The notes: generated from the sequence alone by a model not told the origin. Shown: positions 9,988 to 19,752, counted from the stretch's first letter. The stretch is DNA of 64,000 nucleotides from Vibrio thalassae (GCF_900089835.1 NZ_OANU01000002.1:186001-250000); one strand, 5' to 3'. Numbers and translations are program-made.

Positions 9988-10361
9988 TTATAGCAAAATC
10001 TCTCCAAGGCGACAATATTCGGTAAAATTTACGATACAAATAAAATTCAACGAAATTTCCGAATAAACAACTGTCACAATGAAGGCTTATTTGTCATATA
10101 AGCATCATAAAAATGCCCATAAATCGAATTTTTCCATCGACGAGAGTAAATTAATCTCTTTTTCTCACCAATAATTTTAATCATAAAAATCAATATATTA
10201 GATAAATTAAGATATAGATGGTGCACAAAAATCAAGCAAACATCGCAGTTAATTAACATAGAAACAGAAACGTCATATTTCTGTAATATTTGAGATCTAA
10301 TATCGCGTCAGATTCAACAACAGGCCACTTTACGAATTACACAGGCCAAATGGAGAAAACT
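9988..10361. promoter_or_regulatory. divergent nhaR-nptA control region with candidate operator
   Basis: An AT-rich region of about 370 bases with no convincing gene; a 61-codon minus-strand frame at 10074-10259 is not protein-like. Two opposed half-sites are seen: ATTCGGTAAAATTT (10017-10030) and AAATTTCCGAAT (10053-10064). Their arrangement, ATTCGG and AAATTT inverted, suggests a LysR-type operator close to the nhaR start. Assignment to NhaR is inferred from position. Confidence 0.35.
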
Positions 10362-11510
10362 ATGATGAACCAAGCAACTACAGCTGCGACTCCAATGTCG
10401 AATACGACGCGTTGGTTACGCTGGGCTAACTTGGCCTTCATGCTTTATTTATTACTACTTGCCGTTTCTATGGTGGGTAGTGGCTTTAAAATGGCGACAG
10501 GTGAACAAGCCAAAGTTCTATTTGAATTTGCTTCACACCCTGTGGCTGGCTTAATGATCGGTTTGGTAGCGACGGCACTGATTCAATCATCAAGTACTGT
10601 TACTTCTATCATCGTTGGCTTGGTTGCGGGTGGATTACCTGTCACGACGGCTATCCCTATGATCATGGGTGCAAACATTGGTACTACGGTTACCAATACA
10701 CTAGTAAGTTTAGGTCACGTTCGTTGCAACACTGAGTTTAAGCGTGCGTTTGCTAGCGCGACGATCCATGACTTCTTTAACCTACTAGCCGTTGCTATCT
10801 TCCTTCCTTTGGAAATGATGTTTGGCATTCTAGACAAAATCTCTAGCTGGCTTGTTTCACCAATGCTTTCAACAGGTGATATGAGCATGAAGGGGCTAGA
10901 CTTTATCAAACCAATTACCAAGCCTGTCGTTTCTGCTATTCAAGAGCCACTAAGCTCATTTGGTAGTGTGACTGGTGGTGTTCTGTTGATTGCTCTAGGT
11001 ATCGCAACTATCTTCGTAGCAATTACGGTAATGGGTAAATTGATGAAGAGCCTAATGGTTGGTCGTGCACGTGAGATTCTTAAGAACGCAATTGGTCGTG
11101 GTCCACTACACGGTATCGCGTCAGGCTCAATCGTTACGATCCTTGTACAGTCTTCATCAACAACGACTAGCCTTATGGTTCCGCTTGTTGGTTCAGGTGC
11201 GCTGAAAGTTCGTGATGTTTATCCATTTACTTTAGGTGCCAACATCGGTACATGTATCACTGGCCTACTAGCAGCGACAGCCGTTTCTGGAGAATACGCA
11301 GTATTCGCACTGCAAATCGCGCTGGTGCACCTTGTGTTTAATATCATGGCAACCGTATTTATCTTCGGTATTCCTTTCTTGAGAGAGCTGCCAGTGAAAG
11401 GCGCAGACTATCTCTCAGATATGGCTATTAAAAATAAAGCCGTTGTCGCTGGTTACCTTGCTTCTATTTTTGTTGTTATTCCAGGCACTATTCTAGCGCT
11501 AACAGCATAG
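10362..11510 (+). CDS. nptA: Na+/phosphate cotransporter NptA
   Basis: Inner-membrane symporter of the NaPi-II (SLC34) family importing inorganic phosphate with Na+. Two inverted repeats each carry the QSSST signature (IQSSSTVTSIIVG near residue 75 and VQSSSTTTSLMVP near residue 265), plus GANIGTT and GANIGTC, the hallmark of the family. The ATG at 10362 has GGAG six bases upstream and gives 382 aa, the size I recall for V. cholerae NptA. The open frame upstream is not supported. Bacterial members are few and resemble animal renal transporters. Confidence 0.93.
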   Translation: MMNQATTAATPMSNTTRWLRWANLAFMLYLLLLAVSMVGSGFKMATGEQAKVLFEFASHPVAGLMIGLVATALIQSSSTVTSIIVGLVAGGLPVTTAIPMIMGANIGTTVTNTLVSLGHVRCNTEFKRAFASATIHDFFNLLAVAIFLPLEMMFGILDKISSWLVSPMLSTGDMSMKGLDFIKPITKPVVSAIQEPLSSFGSVTGGVLLIALGIATIFVAITVMGKLMKSLMVGRAREILKNAIGRGPLHGIASGSIVTILVQSSSTTTSLMVPLVGSGALKVRDVYPFTLGANIGTCITGLLAATAVSGEYAVFALQIALVHLVFNIMATVFIFGIPFLRELPVKGADYLSDMAIKNKAVVAGYLASIFVVIPGTILALTA

Positions 11511-11526
11511 ATATTCAGTTTGATTT

Positions 11527-11557
11527 AAAGGCCCAGCTACATTTAGCTGGGCCTTTT
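11527..11557. terminator. bidirectional terminator between nptA and the Slp-like gene
   Basis: A thirteen-base-pair stem (AAAGGCCCAGCTA / TAGCTGGGCCTTT) with a four-to-five-base loop and T/A runs on both sides, placed between convergent genes. Confidence 0.9.
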
Positions 11558-11562
11558 GCTAT

Positions 11563-12132
11563 CTAGAAATCACCATAATCATAATCGAAGTCGTCATAGT
11601 GCTCGATCAAGTCAGCGTCGTTGATATCATCCCAATAGTAATAGCGATCGTAGTAATAGTCATAATATGGATCGCCAACGTAATAGGCCTTAATGCGCTT
11701 ATCCTCTGTCCAAAGGTAGTAGTTTGAAGCCTTCAGTACTGGGACCTTGAGTTTCTGTTGCCCAACAGTAATTGACGACATACCCTCGATTACACCGACA
11801 AATGTCATTGATTTACCTTGAGTAAATACTTTGGGGTCTAAAAATCTGTCGATCTTGACGACAAATCGTTGGCTGCCCTGCAGGGTCTTATCTGGACGGC
11901 CTCTTGAGTCCAATTCAAATTGACTGATCTGTAGTTCACTCGCACCGGATGTTGAATGAGTCAAATTTGCAATCACCCCACCCCATCTCGCAGGCTGACC
12001 GACATAAGGTGTGGCCTCTTCCATGACTTGAGCAAACCCAACCAATAGCTTCTCGTCGGCGACTTTGACTTCATCAGGCGCACTACTGCATCCTATCAAT
12101 ATCAGACTTAACACCATCCCTAAAAATCGCAT
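11563..12132 (-). CDS. Slp-family outer-membrane lipoprotein
   Basis: A 189-aa lipoprotein. The N-terminus (MRFLGMVLSLILIGCSS) has a signal peptide ending in a lipobox IGC, so the mature protein begins at C15. No aspartate follows the cysteine, which predicts outer-membrane sorting. The central region (VGQPARWGGVIANLTHS ... SQRFVVKIDRFLDP) resembles the Slp/YeaY starvation-lipoprotein family. The last 40 residues are extraordinarily rich in Tyr and Asp (repeats such as DPYYDYYYDRYYYWDD), unlike typical Slp. Function is unknown; a surface or metal-binding role of the tail is speculation. Monocistronic, convergent with nptA. Confidence 0.8.
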   Translation of the reverse strand: MRFLGMVLSLILIGCSSAPDEVKVADEKLLVGFAQVMEEATPYVGQPARWGGVIANLTHSTSGASELQISQFELDSRGRPDKTLQGSQRFVVKIDRFLDPKVFTQGKSMTFVGVIEGMSSITVGQQKLKVPVLKASNYYLWTEDKRIKAYYVGDPYYDYYYDRYYYWDDINDADLIEHYDDFDYDYGDF

Positions 12133-12378
12133 ATTCCCTCTCCATTACTGCTTTTATTCAAGTATGAGTGACTTATTTGCCCCCCTGCAAGTCTCTCATG
12201 ACCTTCTTTTCTTTATATTATTAACGATACAATCAATGGTGAAAATCTATTCACCTTCGTCAATTGGCTGCAACAATAAACACACTTGAAACTAACCAAG
12301 GTTTGACGATGTGTTACTTATAATAACCAATTCAATTACTTAGGATAATAGGTAAATTCATCAATCAAGCAACAAACC

Positions 12379-12687
12379 ATGAAACTTAAACTCTTTGCCC
12401 TCGCTTTACTCCTTTCTTCACCAAGTTATGCCTACTACTGTGATCAAACTGCTGAAGGCGCTATTGATGGCGCTGTTGATGGCGCCATTACCGGAGCTGT
12501 CGTTGGCGGTATCGTTGACGGGGGATCTGGCGCAGCAGCTGGTGCTGCTATTGGCGGCGGTGCTGGCGCGGTTGCAGGTACCGTTGACGGTGCCTACGAT
12601 GAAGGCGCCTGTGAAGTAGCGACAGAAGTTGCCGTAGAAGAAGATATCGTCGAAGAGGAGATTATCGAGGATGCTTATTACGACTAA
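12379..12687 (+). CDS. small secreted glycine-zipper protein
   Basis: A 102-aa protein with a predicted Sec signal peptide (MKLKLFALALLLSSPSYA) and a central segment, about residues 25-72, of alternating Gly and Ala with repeated blocks GAIDGAVDGAITGAVVGG and GAAAGAAIGGGAGA. This is a glycine-zipper pattern typical of membrane-inserting or oligomerising helices. The C-terminal 30 residues are acidic (EEDIVEEEIIEDAYYD). Two cysteines, C21 and C78, could form a disulfide. No named function is recognised. The ribosome-binding site is weak. A terminator follows directly. Confidence 0.65.
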   Translation: MKLKLFALALLLSSPSYAYYCDQTAEGAIDGAVDGAITGAVVGGIVDGGSGAAAGAAIGGGAGAVAGTVDGAYDEGACEVATEVAVEEDIVEEEIIEDAYYD

Positions 12688-12713
12688 GCGCTTACATCGT
12701 GATTTAACGTTTA

Positions 12714-12750
12714 AGGCAGAGTAACATTCCCCCCTCGTTACTGCCTTTTT
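12714..12750 (+). terminator. terminator of the glycine-zipper gene
   Basis: AGGCAG-a-GTAAC pairs with GTTAC-TGCCT (one bulged A) across an 11-base loop and is followed by five Ts. Confidence 0.75.
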
Positions 12751-12813
12751 AGCCCTACAGCAGGTTTCTTTAGTGAGAGATAAAATCAGCTGGTAGCGCT
12801 TGTTTAAAACAAT

Positions 12814-12836
12814 CAGGCCGAGCAATGCTCGGCCTG
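12814..12836 (-). terminator. terminator of thyA
   Basis: A perfect ten-base-pair stem CAGGCCGAGC / GCTCGGCCTG with a three-base loop, adjacent to the thyA stop; leftward it is followed by the T-rich ATTGTTTT. Confidence 0.75.
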
Positions 12837-12840
12837 TGTA

Positions 12841-13692
12841 TTAGACTGAAAATGGGTATCGAATGGGTTCGTGGCACTCGTAGCCTTCCACGTCAAAATC
12901 ATCCAGCGTTACCCACGTTTCTAAGTCCTCAAGGGTCTTAATCTTAGGATTAATTCGGAACGTCGGAGCGGCCAATGGTTCACGCTTTAATTGAACGTCT
13001 CGCATCAGTTCCAACTGGTCTTCATAAATATGCGCGTTCACGATCTTGTGGAATGCTTGCCCCGGTTTCTTGCCTGTTATCTGAGCCATAATCGCTAAGA
13101 ACACATAAACTTGAACCATGTTGAAGTTTAGGCCAAGCGGAACGTCACACGAGCGCTGCGTACTGTTTAGATACAAGGTATCTCCCAATAGCGAGAAGTG
13201 ATGACTGTACATACATGGGCGCAAACACCCCATATGAAACTCACCTGGGTTATAGAAATTTAGGATCTCACCACGATCGTCAACACCTTTACTTAAGTCG
13301 TCTACTATCTTGCGAAGTTGGTCTATGTGACCACCATCAGGTTTAGTCCATGCGCGACCTTGTACACCATAGACGCGCCCCATATCGTCCTCACCTTTAC
13401 GGTAAGGATTATTCAGCCACGCATCGTTTAAGTTCGCGTTAGCATCCCACGTTTTGGTTCCCAGTTTACGAAAATCTTCCGCGTTATCGTAACCACGAAT
13501 GTATCCCAGAAGCTCCGCAACAGCCGCTTTCCAGAAACTCTTTCTCGTGGTGACAAGAGGAAATGCGTTGTTGGCGACATCATAGGTAAGATCAGCGTTG
13601 ATTACCGTCAAACAGCGCTTACCTGTACGCTCATTTTCAATCCAAACACCTTCGTCAACGATTCGCTGACATAAGTCTAAATACTGCTTCAC
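12841..13692 (-). CDS. thyA: thymidylate synthase
   Basis: Converts dUMP to dTMP using methylene-tetrahydrofolate. The catalytic cysteine is in [10 protein letters not shown] and the nucleotide-binding motif is [23 protein letters not shown] and the C-terminal YPFSV are also present. At 283 aa it is the longer variant found in vibrios rather than the 264-aa E. coli form. The start is GTG at 13692 with AGGAA five bases upstream. Eleven bases separate it from lgt, so the two are co-transcribed, as in E. coli. Confidence 0.98.
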   Translation of the reverse strand: MKQYLDLCQRIVDEGVWIENERTGKRCLTVINADLTYDVANNAFPLVTTRKSFWKAAVAELLGYIRGYDNAEDFRKLGTKTWDANANLNDAWLNNPYRKGEDDMGRVYGVQGRAWTKPDGGHIDQLRKIVDDLSKGVDDRGEILNFYNPGEFHMGCLRPCMYSHHFSLLGDTLYLNSTQRSCDVPLGLNFNMVQVYVFLAIMAQITGKKPGQAFHKIVNAHIYEDQLELMRDVQLKREPLAAPTFRINPKIKTLEDLETWVTLDDFDVEGYECHEPIRYPFSV

Positions 13693-13703
13693 GACAATTC
13701 CTA

Positions 13704-14519
13704 TTACTTCGATACTTTTTGTAGTTTAGGTCCGTTAACCTTGTATGCCCACGCAATCATTAGCGCACCAATGATGATCATCGGAGAAGACAGGATTTGG
13801 CCCATAGAAATAAAGCCACCAAACAGTCCTAACTGCGCATCAGGTTCACGTACGAACTCGACCAAGAATCTAAATGTACCATAGCCAAGAAGGAATAAAC
13901 CTGACACCGCCCCTTCTGGACGCGGTTTCTTGATAAACCAATTCAAAATCAAGAATAGCACCACTCCCTCTAACGCAAATTCGTACAGTTGAGATGGGTG
14001 ACGTGGAAAAGGTCCACCATTTGGGAAGATGATCGCCCAAGGCACGTCGGTCACACGGCCCCAGAGTTCACTGTTCATGAAGTTACCTAGACGCCCCATA
14101 CCAAGCCCAAAAGGAACAAGAGGTGCGATGAAGTCGGCAACATTGAAAAACGTGCGTCCATTCTTTTTGCCATACCAGAACATGGCGGTAATAACACCTA
14201 ACAAGCCACCATGGAATGACATGCCTCCGGTCCAAACTTTAAACAAATAAAGCGGGTCACGCAGCAGTTCATCAAAACCATAAAAAAGAACATAACCAAT
14301 ACGACCACCAAGCACTACCCCAAGGAAGCCCGCAAACAACAGATCAGACACTTGCTCTCGCGTCCATCCTGAGTTTGGCTTGTCTGCTCTGCGATTAGCT
14401 AACCACATCGCAAATGCAAAACCGACAAGATACATCAAGCCGTACCAACGAATAGAAATGGGACCTAATTCAACGAGAACCGGGTCGATATTAGGAAACT
14501 GGATATATCCCTGAGACAT
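13704..14519 (-). CDS. lgt: prolipoprotein diacylglyceryl transferase
   Basis: Inner-membrane enzyme that transfers diacylglyceryl from phosphatidylglycerol to the lipobox cysteine, the first step of lipoprotein maturation. Motifs [10 protein letters not shown] and [17 protein letters not shown] (the Lgt signature with catalytic Arg) are present, with about seven membrane segments. Length 271 aa. The substrates encoded in this window include the Slp-like lipoprotein and possibly DsbC. Lies between a TauE-family gene and thyA. Confidence 0.98.
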   Translation of the reverse strand: MSQGYIQFPNIDPVLVELGPISIRWYGLMYLVGFAFAMWLANRRADKPNSGWTREQVSDLLFAGFLGVVLGGRIGYVLFYGFDELLRDPLYLFKVWTGGMSFHGGLLGVITAMFWYGKKNGRTFFNVADFIAPLVPFGLGMGRLGNFMNSELWGRVTDVPWAIIFPNGGPFPRHPSQLYEFALEGVVLFLILNWFIKKPRPEGAVSGLFLLGYGTFRFLVEFVREPDAQLGLFGGFISMGQILSSPMIIIGALMIAWAYKVNGPKLQKVSK

Positions 14520-14552
14520 AAAACGCTCACTTATCAGGTTTAAATATTGAAA

Positions 14553-15344
14553 TTAAAACATCATTGAAAATGCAACGAATAATAAGAAGACTGCAAAAAT
14601 CTTCTTTAGTTTCGGTGTTGGCATGGTTGTCGCCAATTTTGCACCAAATTTCGTTGTCAACATTGAAGTGGCTGCAATTGAGAGCAAAGCAGGCAAGTAG
14701 ACATAGCCGATACTGTATTCCGGCAGTCCTTGCGCTTTAGCGCCATGCAAAATAAAGCCAACCATACCTGCGATCGCGATCACGCAACCACATACTGAAG
14801 AAGAGCCTACCGCTTTTCTCATCTCAACGCCATGTTTACTAAGAAAAGGCACTGACATCGAACCTCCACCTATTCCAGCTAAACTCGACACCATCCCAAT
14901 CCCTGCACCGCAACATGTGGTAATAAATGGACTAGGAAGGCTTCGCGTTGATTGTGATTTGATTGACAGAAACATCTGTATCGCCAGTAACAATACAATG
15001 ACAGCAAATACTTTGGGTAGATAATGAGAAGGAATCCACTCTGCAACATTGGAGCCTGCAAACCCGCCTATGACCACGCCAGGCATAAGCCACTTGATCA
15101 CAAACAAATCAACATTCCCCAGCTTAAGGTGGTTAAGCGCTGACGAGCCCGATGTGATAATGATAGAGGCCAACGAGGTTGCCAGCGCAATATACATAAC
15201 CATATCACTTGCAATGCCAAATTTAGGTAGGATAAACGCCAGCGCAGGGACAACAATGAGCCCCCCACCAATACCGAGTAATCCGGACATGGTGCCGACT
15301 ACTGCACCAAGGCACAATAGCAATAAGATCAGTTCGTAGTTCAC
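14553..15344 (-). CDS. TauE/SafE-family membrane transporter
   Basis: A 263-aa protein with about eight membrane segments in two homologous halves, each with a glycine motif (GLLGIGGGLIVVPAL near residue 20 and SLAGIGGGSMSVPFL near residue 150). This is the TSUP/DUF81 family; members are proposed to export sulfite or sulfonates, but the substrate here cannot be read from the sequence. It sits between ptsP and lgt, 20 bases after ptsP, and is probably in the same transcript. Genome position alone does not suggest a sulfur role. Confidence 0.88.
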   Translation of the reverse strand: MNYELILLLLCLGAVVGTMSGLLGIGGGLIVVPALAFILPKFGIASDMVMYIALATSLASIIITSGSSALNHLKLGNVDLFVIKWLMPGVVIGGFAGSNVAEWIPSHYLPKVFAVIVLLLAIQMFLSIKSQSTRSLPSPFITTCCGAGIGMVSSLAGIGGGSMSVPFLSKHGVEMRKAVGSSSVCGCVIAIAGMVGFILHGAKAQGLPEYSIGYVYLPALLSIAATSMLTTKFGAKLATTMPTPKLKKIFAVFLLFVAFSMMF

Positions 15345-15364
15345 ATGTATTCCAAAGGGTTTAG

Positions 15365-17614
15365 TTAGGACTTACCTGCTCGGATAAAGCCGGCTAGTCC
15401 TTTATCCTCAAAGTAATCACGCATTTGATTATAAATGGTTTCACCATAAGGTTGCATCAATGCTTTGTCAGCAAGCAGTTTCAGTTCTTGCTGTGAGGTT
15501 TGTCTGAGTAAATATTTCACTTTCGCAACGTTCGAGGTGTTCATACTTAACGTATCGTATCCCAACCCAACCAGCAGCAGAGCACCAATCGGGTCACCGG
15601 CTAACTCACCACAAATACAAACGGGGAGATGATACGACTGACACGTTTCAAATATATGTTTCATCGCTGCTAAGACTGACGGGTGCAGTGTTTCGTAGAT
15701 ATCAGCGACTTGAGCATTGTTGCGGTCAACAGCCAATAGATATTGTGTAAGATCGTTGGTACCGACCGAGACAAAGTTCACCTTCTGGGCCATAAACGGC
15801 AAAAGATACAACATGGAAGGAACTTCGATCATAACGCCAATCTCTGGGCGTTTTACCTTCGGATGCTCTGTAGACACTTCCTGATAAGCTTGTTCAATAA
15901 GGGCTGTCGCCCCATCAAGCTCTTGAACCGACGACACCATAGGCAAAAGAATGCTCAGGTTATCTAGCCCTTCACTTGCCCTTAGCATGGCGCGCAGCTG
16001 GATCAAGAAAATATCGGGATGATCGAGAGTGAAACGGATACCTCGCCAACCTAAGAAAGGATTATCCTCATCAATGGGTAGGTAAGGTAAAGGTTTGTCT
16101 CCACCAATATCGAGTGTACGCATCACCACACGCTTGGTGGGATAAGCACCGAGTACCGAACGATACTGATGTACTTGCTCTTCTTCTGATGGGAACTGTT
16201 GTTGAAGCAAAAACGAGATTTCGGTTCGGTACAGTCCTACTCCATCAACATTCCTGTTCAGAGAGATACTGGTATCCGCACTCAGGCCTGCATTGAGTAA
16301 TATTTGTATACGCCGACCATCACTTGTACAGCCTTCTAAATCAACCGTCTGTTCGACCATCCGAGACAACTCGGTTTCTTCTGTGACAAGCTCTTGGTAT
16401 TCAAGCAGTAACTCGCTGCTAGGATCTGGGAAAATTTCACCGCTGTAGCCGTCGACGATCCCTATTTTGCCACTCAATCGCTCAGGGTTGGTGTTAACCC
16501 CCATAACGGCAGGTATGCCCATCGCTCTAGATAAAATCGCCGCATGAGAGTTAGCAGCCCCTTCTAAAGAGACCACAGCCAATAATTGCTCTTTTGGAAC
16601 AGAAGCAAGAATTGATGCCGTAAGCTCACGCACTACCAGAATGACAGGTTCATTGAACTCGTGAATAGGCTGTTCAGTATGATGTAGGAAAAACAGCAAA
16701 CGTTGACCAAGTTCTTTCACATCTTGGGCACGCTCTCGCATATAGACATCAGACATCCTAGCGAAACGATTCGCATAGCTTTCTACGACTTGGCGCAATG
16801 CCCAGTCCGCTTTGTCACCTTTTTGAATCTGCGCTTTTAAATCATTGCGCAGCATAGGGTCGTTCAGTAAGTGGGTAAATAAGTCAAAGATGGCCAGAGC
16901 GTCTTTATTTAACTCCAGATCCAACTTTTTACGCATACGCTTGAAATCTGCCAGTGCGTTTTCGATCGCGACTGACAACGTTTCATGTTCACGGGCAATG
17001 TCCAGCGCCGACGCTGGGAACACGTTATTAAGATCCGGCTGAGTGTTATCCCACCATATTGGACCTATCGCTATGCCCGAAGACGCCCCAATACCTTTAA
17101 TAACGGCTGTTTTATTGTCGTCAAAGAAGCCATGACCTTGCGCGGTGGCGTGTGCTATCAAAACCGCTATCTGTGCAGCAAGCGTGACTAAGAAAGATTC
17201 TTCCATCTCACTAAACTGACGCGAGGTTTTTTGCTGGATAACCAAAACCCCTAGTACCTGTTTGCGATGGATGATCGGCGTACCTAAGAAGGAATGGTAG
17301 ATACCCTCACCAAGCTGAGGGAAGAATTTGAATGCAGGATGTTTGGCCGCTTCGGCTAAGTTGATTGGTTCAGCCGTTCGCTTTACCAAACCCACTAAAC
17401 CTTCATTGAAACTAATATGAATAGTATCGCCTTTGAAGGTCAGGCCCTGTGTCGCCATTAACTCCAAACGCTGTTTATCGTTATTCGCCAAATAGATTGT
17501 GCAGCACTCAGTATGCATAGCTGCACAAGTTTGTTGAACAAGAATTTCGAGGGCGGCGTGCACATTTTCAACCTTTGAAACGTGCTCAACTATATCCCTT
17601 AGTTGCGATAGCAT
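15365..17614 (-). CDS. ptsP: PTS-Ntr enzyme I (EI-Ntr)
   Basis: PEP-dependent kinase of the nitrogen-related phosphotransferase system, phosphorylating NPr. Domain order: N-terminal GAF sensor (about 1-165), then the PTS EI N-domain with the phospho-histidine in GAANSHAAILSRAMGIPA, then the PEP-binding TIM barrel with GLYRTEISFLL, PFLGWRGIRF, VGTNDLTQYLLAVDRNN and CICGELAGDP. At 749 aa it is full length. The start is two bases after the rppH stop, so translation is probably coupled, as in E. coli (rppH-ptsP-lgt-thyA). Confidence 0.97.
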   Translation of the reverse strand: MLSQLRDIVEHVSKVENVHAALEILVQQTCAAMHTECCTIYLANNDKQRLELMATQGLTFKGDTIHISFNEGLVGLVKRTAEPINLAEAAKHPAFKFFPQLGEGIYHSFLGTPIIHRKQVLGVLVIQQKTSRQFSEMEESFLVTLAAQIAVLIAHATAQGHGFFDDNKTAVIKGIGASSGIAIGPIWWDNTQPDLNNVFPASALDIAREHETLSVAIENALADFKRMRKKLDLELNKDALAIFDLFTHLLNDPMLRNDLKAQIQKGDKADWALRQVVESYANRFARMSDVYMRERAQDVKELGQRLLFFLHHTEQPIHEFNEPVILVVRELTASILASVPKEQLLAVVSLEGAANSHAAILSRAMGIPAVMGVNTNPERLSGKIGIVDGYSGEIFPDPSSELLLEYQELVTEETELSRMVEQTVDLEGCTSDGRRIQILLNAGLSADTSISLNRNVDGVGLYRTEISFLLQQQFPSEEEQVHQYRSVLGAYPTKRVVMRTLDIGGDKPLPYLPIDEDNPFLGWRGIRFTLDHPDIFLIQLRAMLRASEGLDNLSILLPMVSSVQELDGATALIEQAYQEVSTEHPKVKRPEIGVMIEVPSMLYLLPFMAQKVNFVSVGTNDLTQYLLAVDRNNAQVADIYETLHPSVLAAMKHIFETCQSYHLPVCICGELAGDPIGALLLVGLGYDTLSMNTSNVAKVKYLLRQTSQQELKLLADKALMQPYGETIYNQMRDYFEDKGLAGFIRAGKS

Positions 17615-17616
17615 AC

Positions 17617-18135
17617 TTACCCTCTTCGATGCTTTCTCTTGCCTTTGAATTTACGTTCCTTAAACGGCATTGCTAGTGACGCGAACTCTTTCATCGCACG
17701 TCGGTACACATCTCGTTTAAAAGAAACCACTTGTCTCACTGGATACCAATAGCTTACCCAGCGCCAACCATCAAACTCAGGGGTATTACCACGCTGCATA
17801 TTGATCTTAGATTCATCACAATCTAAGCGCAGTAAAAACCATTTCTGTTTTTGCCCAATACAGACCGGTCTCGAATCCCAACGTACTAATCGTTTAGGTA
17901 ACTTATATCTCAGCCAATGGCGACTTACCGCAACGATTTTAACGTCGTTCTTGGTTAATCCCACCTCTTCATACAGTTCTCGATACATAGCTTGCTCAGG
18001 GGATTCACCATCGTCAATACCGCCCTGAGGAAATTGCCATGAGTGTTGTCCGTATCGCTTAGCCCAGAAGACCTGACCATGGTTGTTACATATCACAATA
18101 CCAACATTGAGTCGGTAACCATCGCCATCTATCAC
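17617..18135 (-). CDS. rppH: RNA pyrophosphohydrolase RppH
   Basis: Nudix hydrolase that converts 5'-triphosphate mRNA ends to monophosphates, triggering RNase E decay. The Nudix box spans about residues 38-60, G-x5-E-x7-REL-x-EEVGL ([11 protein letters not shown] then [11 protein letters not shown]). Length 172 aa, with a basic C-terminal tail ([14 protein letters not shown]). Start is GTG at 18135, with GAGG seven bases upstream. First gene of the rppH-ptsP-tauE-lgt-thyA unit, transcribed away from mutH. Confidence 0.96.
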   Translation of the reverse strand: MIDGDGYRLNVGIVICNNHGQVFWAKRYGQHSWQFPQGGIDDGESPEQAMYRELYEEVGLTKNDVKIVAVSRHWLRYKLPKRLVRWDSRPVCIGQKQKWFLLRLDCDESKINMQRGNTPEFDGWRWVSYWYPVRQVVSFKRDVYRRAMKEFASLAMPFKERKFKGKRKHRRG

Positions 18136-18763
18136 TGGCCAACCTCAATTAAATTTTCATTACTCTGATTTTTCCACATATCCCCAAGTTGAGCAAACTT
18201 AGTCGCCCGTAAATTTGAACAATTACCACTAAATGACACCTTACTGGATAAGTTTCGCACAAAGCCCTAGTTATCAACACAACAATGAGACCCAGCCCAC
18301 ATTTATTCACCTTTTCTGTGAATAACCATGTGAAGAATCTATGTTCTTCATTAGATTTTGTTGTTTTTTCTAGCACGTTGGAACAGAGTTTAATTAACCA
18401 AAAACAATTAAACTTAATTATTTCAGGCAATTAAAACAAACTCACCTTTAAACTGATCAATTATTAAACTCCAAAAAATGCACACACTCAGATCGGTCAA
18501 AGATCAACCTACGGCTATTTTATCCACACTCAATCTATCATATTTCAAACAAACCTCGATTTATCAAGCATTAATCCACGACAAAATACTGATTATTCAT
18601 ACAGATCAAGTATAGAATAGCAAATCTGATAAATTTTCTGTGGATAAGTCATGAATAGATCAATTCTCAGTCAGACTGATCTTTTTTTATACCGAGAAAT
18701 TCAGCTAGGCCATGGTAGAATGGAAGACTCTTCAATAAGCAAACAGCAGTTTACAACGTATCT
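18136..18763. promoter_or_regulatory. long rppH-mutH intergenic region with DnaA boxes and GATC cluster
   Basis: About 630 AT-rich bases with no convincing gene. Two perfect DnaA 9-mers occur: TTATCCACA at 18520-18528 and its reverse complement at 18639-18647. Relaxed TTWTNCACA matches lie at 18170-18178 and, reversed, at 18317-18325. Six Dam sites (GATC) fall within 18455-18681: at 18455, 18491, 18502, 18604, 18658 and 18678. The density resembles a replication-initiator-binding or titration region. Promoters for rppH (leftward) and mutH (rightward) must also be here; I could not place them with confidence. Confidence 0.5.
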
Positions 18764-19429
18764 ATGAACCCCACTCCCACTTCCGAAGCAGAACTGTTAC
18801 AACGTGCTCGTGATATCGCTGGACTCACGTTTGGCGAGCTCGCTGCTCAAGCAGGTATGAACGTACCTGAGAATCTGAAACGAGATAAAGGTTGGGTAGG
18901 ACAGCTGCTCGAATGGCATTTAGGTGCCAAAGCAGGCAGTAAACCTGTTCAAGATTTCCCTGAGATCGGGGTTGAACTAAAGAGCATTCCAATCAGCTAC
19001 ACCGGAAAACCATTAGAATCGACTTTTGTTTGCGTGGCTCCATTGACCGGTATTCAGGGAGTAACTTGGGAAACCAGTCATATACGGAATAAATTATCAC
19101 GCGTGCTTTGGCTGCCCGTAGAGGGAGAGCGGGAGATTCCGGTTGCTGAACGTCATGTCGGCTCCCCTTTAATTTGGAGCCCATCGGCAGAAGAAGAAAC
19201 CATGCTGAAAAATGATTGGGAAGAGTTGATGGAGCTTATCACGCTAGGTCAGGTCAATCAGATTACAGCTCATACCGGTGAAGTGCTTCAGATTCGTCCT
19301 AAAGCCGCTAACAGCCGTGTAAAAACCGAGGCTTATGGCACCTCTGGTCAAAGAATACGAACCCTCCCCCGAGGCTTTTACCTGCGAGCACGCTTCACTG
19401 CCTATTTATTAGAGCAGTACTTCGCTTAG
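18764..19429 (+). CDS. mutH: DNA mismatch repair endonuclease MutH
   Basis: Methyl-directed mismatch repair nickase that cuts the unmethylated strand at hemimethylated GATC after activation by MutS-MutL. The PD-(D/E)xK active site is visible as D64, E71 and K73 in [13 protein letters not shown]. The DNA-contacting C-terminal region [20 protein letters not shown] is conserved. Length 221 aa. Presence of MutH implies Dam methylation in this organism. Divergent from rppH, with an unusually GATC-rich upstream region. Confidence 0.97.
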   Translation: MNPTPTSEAELLQRARDIAGLTFGELAAQAGMNVPENLKRDKGWVGQLLEWHLGAKAGSKPVQDFPEIGVELKSIPISYTGKPLESTFVCVAPLTGIQGVTWETSHIRNKLSRVLWLPVEGEREIPVAERHVGSPLIWSPSAEEETMLKNDWEELMELITLGQVNQITAHTGEVLQIRPKAANSRVKTEAYGTSGQRIRTLPRGFYLRARFTAYLLEQYFA

Positions 19430-19446
19430 AAAAAGCGCACCTATAA

Positions 19447-19752
19447 TTAATGAAGCTTTAATTCAATATCACAATAACGGTTAATTTCAGTGCTGCCACA
19501 CTCATCATACGCATTATGTAATCTAAGATAAGCTTTTTCTATGCCTAAACGATGTAACTCTTCTTTTACCAAATCCAAGGATTCAAAGTGAATTGGTTCA
19601 TCGTCTTGTTTTATAGGTTCTAATTTATGTTTGTATTCCACCGCTAACAAATAGTGTGAAATATCAGCACAACCAATCACAAAGACTTTCGGTTGCTTAT
19701 AGGTGTCTTTGTGATAACCATGTAACCAGCGATCGAGCTGATGCTTTTGCAT
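19447..19752 (-). CDS. conserved hypothetical protein, DUF6482-like
   Basis: A 101-aa soluble protein with no signal or membrane segment. The stretch KVFVIGCADISHYLLAVEYK followed by an acidic, charged helix-rich half resembles a small Vibrionaceae family that I associate with DUF6482, though that assignment is from memory. A strong AAGGAGGT ribosome-binding site precedes the ATG at 19752, so the gene is probably well translated. It is convergent with mutH, 17 bases away, and its upstream region holds another perfect DnaA box. No function can be given. Confidence 0.7.
   Translation of the reverse strand: MQKHQLDRWLHGYHKDTYKQPKVFVIGCADISHYLLAVEYKHKLEPIKQDDEPIHFESLDLVKEELHRLGIEKAYLRLHNAYDECGSTEINRYCDIELKLH

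Noticed and set aside
10074-10259. 61-codon frame in the nhaR-nptA region
   Set aside because: No ribosome-binding site, odd composition, and located in a divergent promoter region.
18149-18430. 93-codon minus-strand open frame upstream of rppH
   Set aside because: Its composition (many Cys, Ile, Leu, Val without domain pattern) is not protein-like, it lacks a ribosome-binding site, and it overlaps DnaA-box sequence; likely a chance frame in AT-rich DNA.
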